Shown piece after piece: positions 1-12,373 of a DNA stretch of 64,000 bases. A program made the translations under genes and the position numbers. A model generated the notes under the pieces. That model searched no databases. It worked only from the letters and a program-made list of their open reading frames with translations, and was not told where the DNA came from. Source of the stretch: Cercophora sp. LCS_1 (lineage: Eukaryota > Ascomycota > Sordariomycetes > Sordariales > Lasiosphaeriaceae). Location: the NCBI GenBank assembly GCA_036250225.1, contig JAPZLL010000011.1:434001-498000 (forward strand), written 5' to 3'. Numbering within the stretch: position 1 is the stretch's first letter; the number at the start of each line of letters is the position of its first letter.

Positions 1-1039
1 GAGAAGCCTACAGAATTTGGGTGGGATGTCCAGGCCCTTTTGTACCTGGAAACCAAAGGGAGCGGCACGCTACGGGAGGCTGCACCTTTCAGCCAATGCC
101 AACTCCTTGCTTGCCCGTTGCTCCCCCGGCTGTTGAGCGTCTGCGGGGTCACCTGTGGCTGTGCGCTGTGGCGCCCAACCCCAGATCAACGCTGACTCGG
201 ACGTTTGAACTTTGGATGACGACTTAACTTGTCCGTTTTTTTTGTTTTTTTTTATGGAAACGAGAAAGCGTCTGTGCAACCAACGGAAATCGTTTGTGCC
301 GTTTGGTTGCCACGAGAAGCGCACTCTGTGATCTGGAGTACCTGCATTTGCTGCCTGGGTGCCTAGTGACGAGGGTCTTTGCCGTCAAATGGCGTGACGC
401 AGTGCTTCATCGTCTCCTGACTGATTGTGTGTGTCTGACTCGCAGCTGCCTCACCCTGCCTGGCCAATTCGCCTTTCCAGCAACCTTCAAGACTGCATCG
501 AACCGTCCATTCCGTATCATCAATTGGGGCAATCAACTGTGTCTGCAAGACAGCTCTCCAAACCTTCACTGTTGCCACACTTCAATGCGATCCTTGTCCA
601 ACTTCGTCACTCATCCTTTGTCTGCCGGGAAGTGCAGACCAACAATACAAACACGTTGGACACAACTTAAAGAGCCGTCTACCCAGTAACATTATTCTAT
701 GACGATAGTCTGCTATTGATGATAAAAAACGCCTTGTCCCATGTGCTGTCGGCCGCTCTCTGTTCCTCCTATGCCTGGTGTTCGGCTCTGTGCCGAGACA
801 GTCTAACCATGCACATCTCTCTCTATCTTAGCCCTTGTATCCCTACGGATGCAATAACCACCCGCTACCCCGTTCGAATCAACTGAGGTAAACGAGGTGA
901 ACCAATACCCAGCGGTGTCGTGTGTGCCTGCCCATACTGTCTTCCTAGTCGTAAACTATTCTCGAATCAACCCATAACGCTATGCTGCTGCCTTCTTCAT
1001 AATATCGTATTGTCGAACCCGAATCCAGCACTCCGACGT
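1..1039. other. 3' flank of ATG26; no gene seen
   Basis: No reading frame here has recognisable protein features. A T-rich run lies near 235-255. The stretch is probably the 3' UTR of the minus-strand ATG26 gene plus intergenic DNA running to the window edge. Confidence 0.5.
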
Positions 1040-4000
1040 CTAGGCTGCGACTCTTAGGCTGCTGCCGCCCCGATCCGAGGCGCGGCTTCCAACGCTGAGG
1101 CCTTCGGGGCCAATCGGGGACTTCCTAAGGTCAGCCACAGTCTTTCTCATCACCCCCTCGGTGCTGAGGTCATCGAGGTCTGCGTCGGCGCCGACAAATG
1201 TCCAGCTTTCCTCTTCGTCGACATCATCATCGTCATCAATATCGGCATTGGTGCCCTCCGCCGTCACGCTGTTGCGACGGGCTGTGTTCTTGCCAGCCTT
1301 GGACTTGATCAGGTTCTTGGCGTATTCAAGATCCCGATATATGCACTGGATTGCCATTTCCACGCCGTTTTCCTGGTCAATCATGTCAGCATGTGTGCTC
1401 AAGATGGTAGGAAAGTCGGATTGCAACCGACCTTGCGGATTTGCTCCCCCAGAGCTTTCGCCTTGGCAACCATCCGAGTATTGTGGGTTGCCTCCCACAA
1501 CGCCCGCCCGAAAGACAAGGCTCCCCACTTCTTCAAGCAGATACCCACGCCCATGTCCTCGACACGGGAGGCGAAAAAGTACTGGTCACCAAAGAAAGGC
1601 CGGATGATGGTCGGGATGCCAGCCCGGAGACTCGCGCCCGTGGTTCCGCTACCGCCGTGATGCGCCGCAGCGTCGATCTGCTTGAACAGCCAGTCGTGAG
1701 GGGCCGACTTGATTTGGAAGATCTCGGGGGGCAGAACCGGGCCGGGCTTTTCGGCCTGGGCGTCATCATCCGACAGCCCCAACCGCTCACTCCACCCCTT
1801 GCTGAGAATGCACCGCACGTCAGCTTTAAGCACCGCGTCAATCACCTCTTGGGTCATCTTTGCCGGATCGGGGACGATGATCGACCCAAAACCAACATAG
1901 ACCAGCTTCTTTCCATCTTCGCGTGCCTTAGTGATGAACGCCATCAGGTCGGCCGGGGGCTGCCACTTGTCGCCACCCTCGTCGAGGAACCAGTAACCGG
2001 TGACGCGGATCCAGTCACTGTAGTCGAGAGGAGGCGGGACAACGCATGGCGAGAAGTTGTAAAGGAAAGGCACCTTGTTGATCTGCAGCTTCTCCAGGTT
2101 GGTACTAGGCAGGCCCAGCAGGGTGTTGCGCCACTTGTTGACTTGATGCGCCATGGCCTTCCAGAAGACGTTGTCGAACATGACGTATGTCACATAGTTG
2201 TACGCCCCGCCCATTTTCTGATTCGGCATGATGAAAGCATGGGGATACGCCCGGGTCCTCGTCCAAGGCATGGTAAAAGCTCGGAAATAGGGGATGCCAA
2301 GAGCTTCAGCAATGTGAATACCGGCCATGGCACTGGGCGATTCGATCAGGAGATCGCTTCCTTGGCAGGCTTCCCACGACGAAGCCAGCAGGTCGTCGAG
2401 CCATCCGCGAAACTTGGAGTTGGCTTCACGTAGGAAAGCCCAGGTAAAGGTACCATTCTGAATGCAGATGCGCATCAGCTCGCTTGGATCACCGCCAATG
2501 TTGCGGAACTCGATCCCGTGGCCCTCGATCCAGTCCTTGAACTCGAGATGGGTGGCGATCCGGGGTTTGTGGCCCTCTTCCAATAGCTTTTTGCAGAGCG
2601 CAATGTATGGCTGCACATCACCACGGGAGCCGATGGTAAGGCACGTCACTCTCATCGGCTGCGTGGGCTTGAAGTTGAGGAATGAAGCCTTCGGGTCATC
2701 GAACAAGATTGTCGGTGCTTCTGAAACGCCAGATGTCTGTCGCGGAAGCTGGACTTCATGGTCGGTGAACTCTTCGTGTCGAGCCTCCTGCAGTGCGTCG
2801 CGTTCGGCAGCGGCGGCCTGGGCATTCTCCAGCTCATCTCGGTCCAACAAGCTCGAGTCTCGGAGGTATCTGGTCGCCTCAAGATTTTGGATCAACGTGA
2901 TGGCACAATCGTCACGAATCTCAGCCTTGTTGAACTCGAAGAACAGCTCTTCGTGACCCTTGATGACAACCACCAGGCCGGCATATCCAAACCGGAAGCC
3001 CTTTTCCTTGTCGGCATTCTCAATATCCTTAAAAGGGAGAATGAGCTTGGTGCGTGTTCCGGGGAGCAAGCTCCGGAAGCAGAAATGTCGATCGCCGATA
3101 TAGATTTTACCATAAAGCGGGAGGACCCTCATAAGGTTGCCGAAGTAGGTAGCTTGCAGCTTTTCGGTCTCGGGGAGCGCGAAATGCGCCTTGAACCGCG
3201 CTTCGGAGTTGGCCCTGTCCTCAGGAGCATCCTCTTCCTCCTCCTCATCGGTTCTCAGCCCGCTGGGGTCATCATAGTGTTTCTTCCCACCTTTCCACAT
3301 GCCCGACACTTTTTCAACGTATCCCATAGATTCTGTCGCCAAGAGGGTGCTCATACGTCTAGATGTCCGATCCAGGTAACCCATAATTGCATTCGCCTTT
3401 TGAAACGGGTAGCCCCCCATCTTGGCGATACTCTGTAATGTCGGCGTTGTGGGCGCACCCTCAAGCTCGCCTGCGCCCGGGTCCGCAATGTGACCAGTGG
3501 TGGCTGCATGGCGCGCCGAGTACTTAGCAAGCTCAGAAGAGTGATGACGCTCCTCGGGTGAGCGCACGCCACTTCCGTCATTCCTGGTCTTGGACGCAGA
3601 CGCCGAGCGCCGAACTGTCGGACTATGGAAGACATCGCTTCCGCGCAGTATCTGGCTCGCCGATTGATCTTCGCTGCTACCAGAAGCAACAAGCGCTGAG
3701 ATGCTGGCCTGGCTCGGGTCTTCCAAGCTCTGAACATATGAGTCAGAACTTCCCTGCTTCTCTGGACGCACACGACTGTCACCCAGTCGGTTTTTGCTCA
3801 GTGAGTGCCTACTATCACTGAAGCTCCGACGAGGTGATTCTTGGCGAAGATTCGCTATCTGGTTCAGGTCAAGGCTGCGACGTCCAAAGGGTCGTAGAGC
3901 GTCAAAGCTGCTACGAGGCGCATCACAGCTGGGCCTGGGGCTTGGTGACGCGTTTCGAACTCCGGGAGACAGCGGTGAGAGGGTGGCTCTAACACCCTCT

Positions 4001-5871
4001 GACAGCTTGCTCGTCCGGATCTTAGCCGGCTTAGGCGCACGCTCACGGCTCCCACCTCTGCTCGCTTGTTTGGATGGAATCTCGTTGGACGAGACGAGCT
4101 CATCCCCTTCAACCTCCTTATCTTTGCCGGGGGTCTGCGTTGCTGAGTCTTCGACCAATATCCTCAAGAGGTTGAGGGCTTCTTTGCCAAAGCTAAAGAA
4201 CGAGAAGAAATACTAGCAAGATGTCAGCATGCTCTTGTGACATCTTACCGAAGGAGTGCTATTACCTCGTCAATAGCATATGTCTCATCGTTGTCGATGA
4301 CTCGAATCTTGCAAGTATCTGCAAAGTCCAACATTTGAGTCTCCTCAATATCAATAACATTCTCAATGGGCAGAGAAATTTTGACGCTGTCGCCGTCATT
4401 GTGCGACCTGAAGATGACCCGCTGCAGGCTCTTGACCCATTCCTTGGCACTCTGGGCACTGTCGGCGCGAAAGTGATATGTCCTGTGGTGCGTTGTCACC
4501 GCAAAATGTGTGGCCTCCTTGTCTTTGTCCGTGATACTCGCCGAGATACCGTAACGAAGATCGATGTGGCCGCTAGGGAAGTAAAGATTCTGCGGGTCAC
4601 GATAATAGGAGAGTACGTCGCCCTTGAGGCGAAACCAGTAGCGATTGTATTTGGGATTTCGCTTGCCACTCTTGCCAAGATAGCCCGATTTCGCGACCTC
4701 GTTCTAGGGATACGATTAGCATTGTCTTTGCCAAGTGGTGAAGAGGGTGGTCCATACAGCCTTCTTGGGCAAGTACGCATAGAACGCGATGTGTCGCGCC
4801 GTGATATACATGTAGCCTTGGAGGAGGACATGCTGGAGCAGCCAGCAGGGATACTCTGATGCGGGGGATTAGCACATTCACTTGACGACAGGATGCTCGG
4901 GAAATACCTTCGATGACCTCTTCGGGCTCGTCAAATTCGAAGATCTCCTTGAGCTTCTTCGCCAGCTCTGTGGGCCCCATCTCGCCTGCCTCACCCGCCC
5001 TTGCCTGCTCGCCAGAGAGCCGATCGAGGTCGAAGCTCGGACGAGCAGCCATTTGCGCGCGCGCCTCGAGCATTCTGCTCATAACAGGTGCAAGTCTTCC
5101 TTCGGCGCGGGTGACCTCGATGCTGGGGGCGGCGGAGTCGGTCGCGGAGCCAGGCGTGGCTGGTTCCCCTTCTGTCTCTTCGTGTATTCGATGGTCGATG
5201 GGTGATTTGCCCTTGGGCGATTTGGATGACTTGGATTTGGAGGAGAGCCTGGCGAGCCCAGGCACGGAGCGAAGAAGACGGCTTTCCGAAAGCTTCTTTC
5301 GATGGTGGCGCCCGTCACCTTTGGCTCCCGCTGCAGGAGACTTTCGGAGGATCGTAGTTTGTGCAAGAGAGTTTCCCCCCAGAAACTCTGGTCGCCGCAG
5401 GGAACCCCGATGGCCAGCGATGGTCATGGTCATGGCGCTCTCACCTTCCTCGTCTTCATCAGAGCTCTGGCCCTCGAACCGATCGGTAAAGTCGACCTGG
5501 CTGCCGGCGGCGGCAATAAGGCCGAAAATACTCTGGTTCATGTTCATAACCTGGGGCTGCAACACCACCTCGCTGTCGGCCTGGTCACCATGGTCTTGAA
5601 GGCGGTCGGGAAGCTCCATGGGGGGGGTGTGGTCGCCGTCGCGGCGCTTCTTCTGCAGCTTTCTCGAGACGCGGCGGACCGGCTGCTCGTCGGGCTTCAG
5701 GGCGCTGGGGGATCGTAAGGGAGGTGCGGATGATGGAAGGTCATGCTGGTGTGATTGGGGCTGTTTTGTCGGGGGAACGTCTGCATGGGACAGCGGGTTC
5801 GGGTGCGGGTGTGGATGCGAGGTGCCGCCTGTCGTGGGAGCAGCAGGTGACGTCGATCTCGAGGGCGCCAT
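1040..5871 (-). CDS. ATG26: sterol 3-beta-glucosyltransferase (ATG26/UGT51 family)
   Basis: Transfers glucose from UDP-glucose to sterols at membranes; homologues act in pexophagy in some fungi. Five exons in phase: 5871-4908, 4855-4758, 4703-4266, 4212-1432, 1372-1040, giving about 1537 aa (family members are often about 1400). The ATG at 5871 follows a frame with no better start and opens a Ser/Pro-rich disordered region. A GRAM domain sits at residues about 305-355 (motif YPCWLLQHVLLQGYMYITAR), a PH domain at about 360-465 (SGYLGKSGKRNPKYNRYWF), a second GRAM at about 840-945, and a glycosyltransferase-28/UDPGT region from about 1020 (TIGSRGDVQPYIAL). The sugar-nucleotide site HHGGSGTTGASLRAGIP lies near the C terminus. 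All four introns are 52-59 bp. Family assignment is very sure; the exact start is less so. Confidence 0.95.
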
Positions 5872-7310
5872 GATTAGGGTGGGCCTGTCGGTAAACACGC
5901 GAGGCGAAGAAGGTAGGGGAGTGCTGCCTATCGTCCGACGCCAGGAGATGCAGCGAGGGCACTGGGTGTCGTCGAGTCTTTGTATTATCGACGACAAGCG
6001 CGTGCATACACCGGCGGGGGACGAGGGAATGTTGTCTGCAGGCAAGCAGCAGGCAGGAAGCGTGGTCGGGATGTCGGAAGGTTGCGCAGAGGCCAAGGCG
6101 AGATATGCCGCTGCACTGGCCAGTGGACAGGGGAGAGAGAGCGTGGCCTAGCGCAAGTGCTTGTCAAGCGGGTTCACCAGCGACTATTGGCGGGAGCGCG
6201 CAGGCACAAGGCTGCGTAGTAAGGCTGGTAACGAACGACCATGCGACGGGCGGATGAAGCGGAAACAAGCTGGGTCTGACCTCTCTCAATGCAAACTGAG
6301 CGTGGGCGAGGTGTCTGGACTCCAAACTCCGATAGGTATGCGGAACAAGCCGGCAGTCACGACTGACAAGTCGGCTGTTGATAAGCCAAGGCGGCGCAGC
6401 CCAGGCGTTGATGGACGGTTGCCAAGCGATTGACTTGACCACCCAGGCACACCCCGATTCCCTGGAGTCAGCGAATCGCAGTTCGCAACTGTCACTTTAC
6501 ACGGATCCCGCAGTGATTCCAAAAGAGCAACTTTGCTGGCAACTCCGAAAACCACAAGATGGTCCCGGGATAGGCAGACACGGCAGAAACGACGTAGTCA
6601 TGGTATAGCGGCTGCAGCACAAAAAGTTAGCTGCATGTGGTGAGTTGCGCGAAGCTGTGGTCAGAAGGCCTCATCCACTCAGAACCGACACCTGAATTCC
6701 TTCGCCCCTCTTCGGCCCGGGTTCAATCTGGAGTCCGTGTGAAATCGGTGTGAACGGATTGGCTGATAGCGTTGTTGGTATCGATAAGAACCGCTGTGCT
6801 TGACCGCTGTGATGCCTGAATCCACAAGCCGGTGACCCCGGTTCAACCCGCCATGGTGACCTCGCTCTCTGACATGGCTGTATCACATGCCGCGCAACCT
6901 CCCGCTGGGGGAAGTCGGATGTTCACAAAGGACGATGCAAAACACGTCTCTTGTGGCATTTGTCGCAGCACAGGTCATAACTTTTGGCGTTCTGTAAATA
7001 CCTCAAAGGCAATTGACTATCAGGCGCCTTCTGCAGTCAGCAACACCCATTCCAGCACCCCTCATTCCCTGCTACATGTCTACCGCTAAGATACCAAGAT
7101 ATTGTACAGAGACTTAGCTAACAAAGAGAATGGGAATCCATCGCAGAAGATTTGCGCAATTTCGCTCAAGGCCCATTGCTAAACTCCATCCCACGAGTCA
7201 ACGTATTTGTACGATGCATGCATCCAAGCAAAAGGAACCGCCATGGTATCATATAAACCCGCATATCCATCAACTACAAACACAACGCCAATATTTTGGT
7301 ACTAGGGATT
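5872..7310. other. intergenic, upstream of ATG26
   Basis: About 1.4 kb between the ATG26 start and the stop of the next minus-strand gene. It should hold the ATG26 promoter and the 3' UTR of CMR1. I see no supported gene, TATA box or repeat. Confidence 0.5.
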
Positions 7311-8932
7311 TTACATCCACAGACATAGCTTCCCACTCGCGTTACCACCCGCCACCCAGTCCAGGGTAGGGTGGAAGTGTGCGACGGCTGGGACTGCTGT
7401 GATCCCATCTCCATCGAGCTGGGCGAGCTGTTCGCCATTCGCCGCAAACACGTCGACAAAGCGGTTCATGTTGCCGATAACAAACTTGTGAATCCCGTCC
7501 CTTGGTTGCTTTTGCCATTGAGGTTTCAAAATAGTCACCCACCGACCGGTCTGGTTGTTATGTGGGATCTGGTGAGTGGGTTTCATTTCAGCCTCGGTGA
7601 CATTCTTCCCAGGAGCCCATTTGCCCGCATCAGGAAACGAGTATATCTTGATGCGGTCGTCGTAACTTGAGGTAGCAATGTGGCCGCCACTGCTCCAGCT
7701 TGCATGCGACACCGAAAGACGCGACTCGTGTTCTCCAAGCAGGGCGGGGTGTCGCAGGTCGCCTTTGCCGGTAATCTTACGAAGGTCCCAGATTTTAAGC
7801 GTCCTGTCCAACGATGCGGTAGCGAGAAGGTGTGGGTGTGCGGGATGGAGCGAGAACCCGCCAATCTTTTGCTCAGTAAGCCCCCAGATCTCAGCATCTG
7901 CGGACTTGGTGCGCATGTCATGTCGCCCCAAAGAGCCCTGCAATGTTGAAAAGATGATCATATTGGGATCCGTCGAAGGCATGTCAATGGCGCTAATGGG
8001 CAAATCCTCAGATGGATCTACCGGCGCAAAGACTTCGATCGAGACTCCTTTGTCCAGGTCCAGCTTGCGGATGCTAGAGTCGTATGACGCTGAATAAACA
8101 GCGTTGGCATTTCCGGGCGCGAAGTGAAACGACGAAATGGTTCGCGAGTGCGTTTTGAATGCCGATATCACAGGGTCGGGGTACTCGGCATCCTCGTCGT
8201 CATCGTCAACCTCTGGCGCCTCCTGGGAAGCATCAAATACGCCCATGGCGCCCTCCTTGTCGCCAGCAAAGATAATTGGCTTCTCCTCAGTGGGATGGAA
8301 GCCCATAGCGTAAACTCGCTGCGGCACAATCTTGATGTCTGCGCAGAACTGTTAGCGACACACGCCAATGCCTGCTCGGGAGTCCTACCATTGACCGGCC
8401 ATTTCTCGTACAGCTTCAACCCGCTCATTCGCAATCGCAAGCCCTTCAGGCTCTCATCACTTGTTTCTTCGACCTCCTCCTCGGTAAAGGTTCTGACTCC
8501 TGGTTGAGCGCCGCGAATCCCAAGCCCCTTGAGCCCAGCCAGCCCGTCCAGACCATTTTCCCACTTGCGCCCCTCAACTTTGATGTCGCCGAGGTTCAGA
8601 TCGCCACTAACACGCATCTTCTTAGCCCTGGCTTTTTCCGCTTCCGACTCGGCTTCGACCTCTGCTTTGCGCTTCAGCACGCTAGAATCGGCATCGAGAC
8701 CAGCGAGTCTGCTGCTCTGTCGTGTGGAACGAGTCTCGCGTAGAACGGGCTCTTGCTTCACGCGAGGGGCAGCGGCGCGCTTCGTCTTGGGCTTCGGCTT
8801 CGGTGGCGCGGGTTTCGGGATGATCTTTTCTGCGGTCGTGCTGATAGTGCTGAGGATGGCATTGTTGTTCGCAATATTCTCGAGACGCTTGCGCTCGAAT
8901 GCGCTCATGGGGGCTTCTTTTTTCGGCGGCAT
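7311..8932 (-). CDS. CMR1: WD-repeat DNA damage-binding protein CMR1
   Basis: Nuclear WD40 protein of the CMR1/WDR76 family, linked in yeast to chromatin, replication stress and UV-damaged DNA. Two exons, 8932-8389 and 8338-7311, are joined by a 50-bp phase-1 intron to give 523 aa. The ATG at 8932 starts a lysine/proline-rich N-terminal region (MPPKKEAPMSAFERKRLENI, then PKPAPPKPKPKTKRAAAPR), as in orthologues. WD repeats follow from about residue 190, with blades such as VYSASYDSSIRKLDLD and LLATASLDRTLKIWDLRK, ending in WVAGGNASGKLCLW. It is divergently arranged with the next gene, with 435 bp between start codons. Very confident. Confidence 0.93.
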
Positions 8933-9367
8933 GGTTGCGATGTAACTTGTAGCAGATTGTAAGGTGTTTTAGCGACAGTTGAGCAAAGAATATTACGTTG
9001 ATGTCTTGAAGCTCGGATCGACAGAGAGTACGCTCTACCTTTATGTTGCGCAATGACAAAACCAAAAAGGGAACTCCAGGGTTGTAGGCAGGTGGGATGA
9101 AGCAGATCAATTAAACCCAAGGGCGCGGTCGCGCTTCCATTGTCGTGTCGCGTAATCACGGGGCAAATTCGCCCTCGCAGGGTCTGTGCTCTCAACGCGT
9201 TTTCGCTTAGAATCGCGCGATCGTGGAGCTGTCCCCGGCAGGCAATTCCAAAATTTCGGGCTGGGGTTTTGCAGCGATGCGTTCACGAGCAACCCCCACC
9301 ACGGCCGTTGAGATTGGTAAACCGTGTTGCCCAAGAGCTTAAACCCGACCACGGGCATCTTGGGATC
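8933..9367. promoter_or_regulatory. shared divergent promoter region (CMR1 / Mtf2-like gene)
   Basis: 435 bp between two outward-facing start codons (8932 minus, 9368 plus), so both promoters must lie here or overlap the genes. No TATA box or strong repeated motif was seen. Confidence 0.5.
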
Positions 9368-10693
9368 ATGGTGGGAATGAATCGCACCGCTGCAATGTCG
9401 GCCACAACGCTTCTCCCTTTCCTTTACCAAACCCCAACACTTCAACGACTGGGAAAACTCGGGGCATCGGCACCGACTCTTCGCGCATTTGTTCACTCGT
9501 CAAGCGTTACCCCGAGTGGCCGAAAGAAACGCGCCCGGCACGATGGCGATGTCATTCCGTTCGAGCTTCCTCCCGGTGTCGAGCGCCCGACCAGAACGAA
9601 GCGACGCTCCAAGGCAGCAACTAGCAAGGCTGATCCGAACTCGACGATAACACCGTCAGAGAAGAAGGCCTTCAAGAGCATATTCGAGGAGATTGCCGCG
9701 AGGACTGCCCAGCCGGTTACAAAAGAGCGAACACCCCAAGAGAAAGCGCAGGATACTATGGCCACTCTTGTGCAGGACGCCAACGCTTCTCAACCTCTCT
9801 CCCGTCGGCAAATAATCCAGCCCTTCGATCCCTTGAACCCAATTGGACAGCTTGCCGGTGCAAAGGAACCCACAAAGGCCCTCGATCGCTTCCCGCCTGC
9901 GTTGCGCAATGCAGCCCGCGTCGCCTTGGGTGTTTTCGAGACGGAGAGAAAGCTGGAAGCGGCGCAGGAACGCAAGGCCAAGCCCACGGAGAAGGCAGAC
10001 GCTGAATCGAAACCATTGCCACTGGACGTTGCGAATCACATGACGAGTCCCCTAGCAAGGGTTGTAGAACAAGAGAGCAAGCGACGCGAGGAACGCCATC
10101 GTGTTGAGGCCAAGATGCGCGCTGCCAAGACAGATTTTGAGTTGTGGGATGTTCTGGAGGAAGAAGTCTTTTCGATTGTGGGGAGACTTACTGTCAAGGA
10201 GGATGCAGACGGTGACTCTCTGTCCATGAGCCGATACGGGCCCCTCTACCCAACGTACGCCCTCATGGCTCTGCGGATGCTTGACCGCAATTTCCAACGG
10301 TCATCCCCCTTGACGCTGAACGTTCTCCCCCGAGTCAAGGAGCTCGGCCCGATGAGCTACGTCCTGGCCGCTAGCACACCGTTTTACAACACTCTGATCG
10401 AAATCCAGTGGCACCGCTACAACAATTTCGAAGCCGTTTTCCGTCTGCTTGAGGAGATGCGTCATTCTGGGCTTTACTTTGATGAAACCACTGAGAAGAT
10501 CATCAAAGACATGCGCACAACATTTGAACAAGGAACTCGGAACAAGTTTGGGCCGTTTGTTAGAGATATTCTCTGCATGCCCGAGAATGAGGTCACGATC
10601 CGCCCTCGACTTGCTGACTGGGAATCAGCAGTCGGCATCCATATACGAGAGAGAAAGCAAGACTTTGGTCTAATGGATCACACCGCAGATTGA
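9368..10693 (+). CDS. Mtf2-like C-terminal domain protein, probably mitochondrial
   Basis: Single-exon gene of about 441 aa from the ATG at 9368; ATGs at 9377 and 9395 are alternatives. The frame is open upstream to 9140, but without an ATG context like the one chosen. The N terminus is rich in Ser, Thr and Arg with few acids (then SSSVTPSGRKKRARHDGD), which fits a mitochondrial presequence. The C-terminal third, with IEIQWHRYNNFEAVFRLLEE and MRHSGLYFDETTEKIIKDM, resembles the C-terminal domain of Mtf2/Nam1-type mitochondrial expression factors and suggests a PPR-like helical fold. The middle is charged and probably disordered. The family call is from memory of the motif and moderate; a mitochondrial role is inference. 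Confidence 0.6.
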   Translation: MVGMNRTAAMSATTLLPFLYQTPTLQRLGKLGASAPTLRAFVHSSSVTPSGRKKRARHDGDVIPFELPPGVERPTRTKRRSKAATSKADPNSTITPSEKKAFKSIFEEIAARTAQPVTKERTPQEKAQDTMATLVQDANASQPLSRRQIIQPFDPLNPIGQLAGAKEPTKALDRFPPALRNAARVALGVFETERKLEAAQERKAKPTEKADAESKPLPLDVANHMTSPLARVVEQESKRREERHRVEAKMRAAKTDFELWDVLEEEVFSIVGRLTVKEDADGDSLSMSRYGPLYPTYALMALRMLDRNFQRSSPLTLNVLPRVKELGPMSYVLAASTPFYNTLIEIQWHRYNNFEAVFRLLEEMRHSGLYFDETTEKIIKDMRTTFEQGTRNKFGPFVRDILCMPENEVTIRPRLADWESAVGIHIRERKQDFGLMDHTAD

Positions 10694-11047
10694 CAGGTTG
10701 CGGCAAATGCATCGCCTCTCAATATGTACATTATTCTCATCAATAGACAGCGATGTCACCACACACTGCTCACTGCCTGCTTTCAACTATGCCCCCCGAT
10801 AGTGCCCTCCCCTGCTGTACCTCGATGACCTCCACCAACACATGCTAATGTCCAGTCCAGTCTCGTCAAACCGGTATCATCGGCAAGTGGGTCTCTCTTC
10901 CCCTCAAATCCCGATCTCGCGGGGCTCGACGCCGGCCCGACAAGATCCTAGCGGGTGAGGGGTTACCATCCCATCACCAACTTATCACCCCCTCAACCCC
11001 CTTTCCTCTCACTGATTCCTCTGTAAACATCCGCTGAATCTCAAAAA
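10694..11047. other. short intergenic, pyrimidine-rich leader
   Basis: 354 bp holding the 3' end of the Mtf2-like gene and the promoter of the aminotransferase. The last 150 bp are strongly C/T-rich, as in many fungal leaders. No gene seen. Confidence 0.4.
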
Positions 11048-12373
11048 ATGCCTCCCCAAACGATCACCGCCCTCTCCCTCGCAACGACCCGCTACACAGC
11101 TTCGAACCCACTCTCCCAAGCCCAGCATGCCCTCGCCACCTCCTCCCTCCCCGGCGGCAACACCCGCACCCTCCTGCACACATCCCCCTTCCCCCTGACC
11201 ATGTCCCACGGCGCAGGTCCCTACCTCTACGACCTCGATTCCCACAACTACCTCGATCTCACAGGCGACATGTCAGCCGGTCTCTACGGTCACACGCCCC
11301 CTCCACCTCTCCGCGCGGCTATCAACTCGGTGTTTGATACCGCAGGCGTCAGCCTAGGCGCCACCACCGCACTAGAGCAGCGATATGCCGCGTTGCTGTG
11401 TGAACGCTTCGGAATGGAGCGCGTGAGGATGTGCAACAGCGGGACGGAAGCGAATTTATATGCTCTTACTGCTGTGAGGAAATTTACAGGAAAGAAAAAA
11501 ATTGTTGTGTTTGCGGGTGGTTATCATGGTGGTGTGTTATCGTTTCCGGGCACGGAGGTGGGAGAGGGGGTTGTCGATGGCGGGGATTTTGTTGTTGTGC
11601 CGAGGTATAATGATGTTGAGGCCGCGAGGAGGGTCATCGAGGAGGTTGCGGGGAGGTGTGAGTTGGCGGGTGTGTTGGTTGAGGCGGTACAGGGTGCGGG
11701 CGGTGTGATTCCTGGGGAGAAGGAGTTTTTGAAGGAGGTCAGGGAGGCGGCGAGGAGGGCTGGCGGGTTGTTTGTGCTGGACGAGGTTATGACGAGTCGG
11801 CTTGCACCTGGAGGGCTGGGGAGGGAGATGGGGCTGGAACCAGATTTGGTCACGCTGGGCAAGTATCTCGGTGGTGGGTTCGCTTTTGGCGCGTTTGGAG
11901 GGAGGGAGGAGGTCATGCGGGTTTATGATCCGAGGGTGAAGGGGGGGCTGGGACATTCGGGGACGTTTAACAATAATACGATGGCTATGAGCGTTGGGTT
12001 TGCGGGGTTGAAGGAGGTGTTCACGGCGGAGAGATGTGGCGAGTTCAATAAGATGGGTGACCGGTTTAGGGAGAGGTTGGCCAAGGTGGCAGAGGGGACA
12101 AGTTTCAGTTTCACGGGACGGGGATCGTTGATTGGAGTGCACTGTACCGATGACGGGCGGAAGGAGATCAAGACGGTTGGGGATTTGGCTGGGGAGAGGA
12201 CGGACCTCAAAGATTTGTTTTGGTTCGAGATGCTTGAGAAGGACTTCTGGATTGCGAGGAGGGGATTCATGGCGCTGATTTTGGATACCCCGGAGGAAGA
12301 GTTGGACAGGTTTGTTGACGCAGTGGTAGGGTTTCTGGAGCGACATCGGGAGTTGGTGAAGATCACGACTTGA
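11048..12373 (+). CDS. class-III PLP aminotransferase (glutamate-1-semialdehyde aminomutase-like)
   Basis: Intronless 441-aa protein from the ATG at 11048. It carries the fold-type I PLP signature of class-III aminotransferases: NSGTEANLYALTAVRKFTGK for the phosphate/cofactor loop, VFAGGYHG, the conserved acid in LFVLDEVMTS, and the Schiff-base lysine in LVTLGKYLGGGFAFGAFGG. The order and spacing match glutamate-1-semialdehyde 2,1-aminomutase-like enzymes rather than ornithine or GABA transaminases. Fungi do not use this enzyme for tetrapyrrole synthesis, so the substrate is unknown. The coding strand is C-rich to about 11350 and G-rich afterwards. Family sure, substrate not. Confidence 0.85.
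   Translation: MPPQTITALSLATTRYTASNPLSQAQHALATSSLPGGNTRTLLHTSPFPLTMSHGAGPYLYDLDSHNYLDLTGDMSAGLYGHTPPPPLRAAINSVFDTAGVSLGATTALEQRYAALLCERFGMERVRMCNSGTEANLYALTAVRKFTGKKKIVVFAGGYHGGVLSFPGTEVGEGVVDGGDFVVVPRYNDVEAARRVIEEVAGRCELAGVLVEAVQGAGGVIPGEKEFLKEVREAARRAGGLFVLDEVMTSRLAPGGLGREMGLEPDLVTLGKYLGGGFAFGAFGGREEVMRVYDPRVKGGLGHSGTFNNNTMAMSVGFAGLKEVFTAERCGEFNKMGDRFRERLAKVAEGTSFSFTGRGSLIGVHCTDDGRKEIKTVGDLAGERTDLKDLFWFEMLEKDFWIARRGFMALILDTPEEELDRFVDAVVGFLERHRELVKITT

Noticed and set aside
1441..2433. Long plus-strand open frames (1441-2433, 2758-3438) inside ATG26
   Set aside because: They are antisense shadows of a strongly conserved minus-strand gene and have no protein features of their own.
11537..12346. 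Minus-strand 269-codon frame opposite the aminotransferase
   Set aside because: Antisense of the PLP enzyme; its openness follows from the G-rich codon usage of the real gene.
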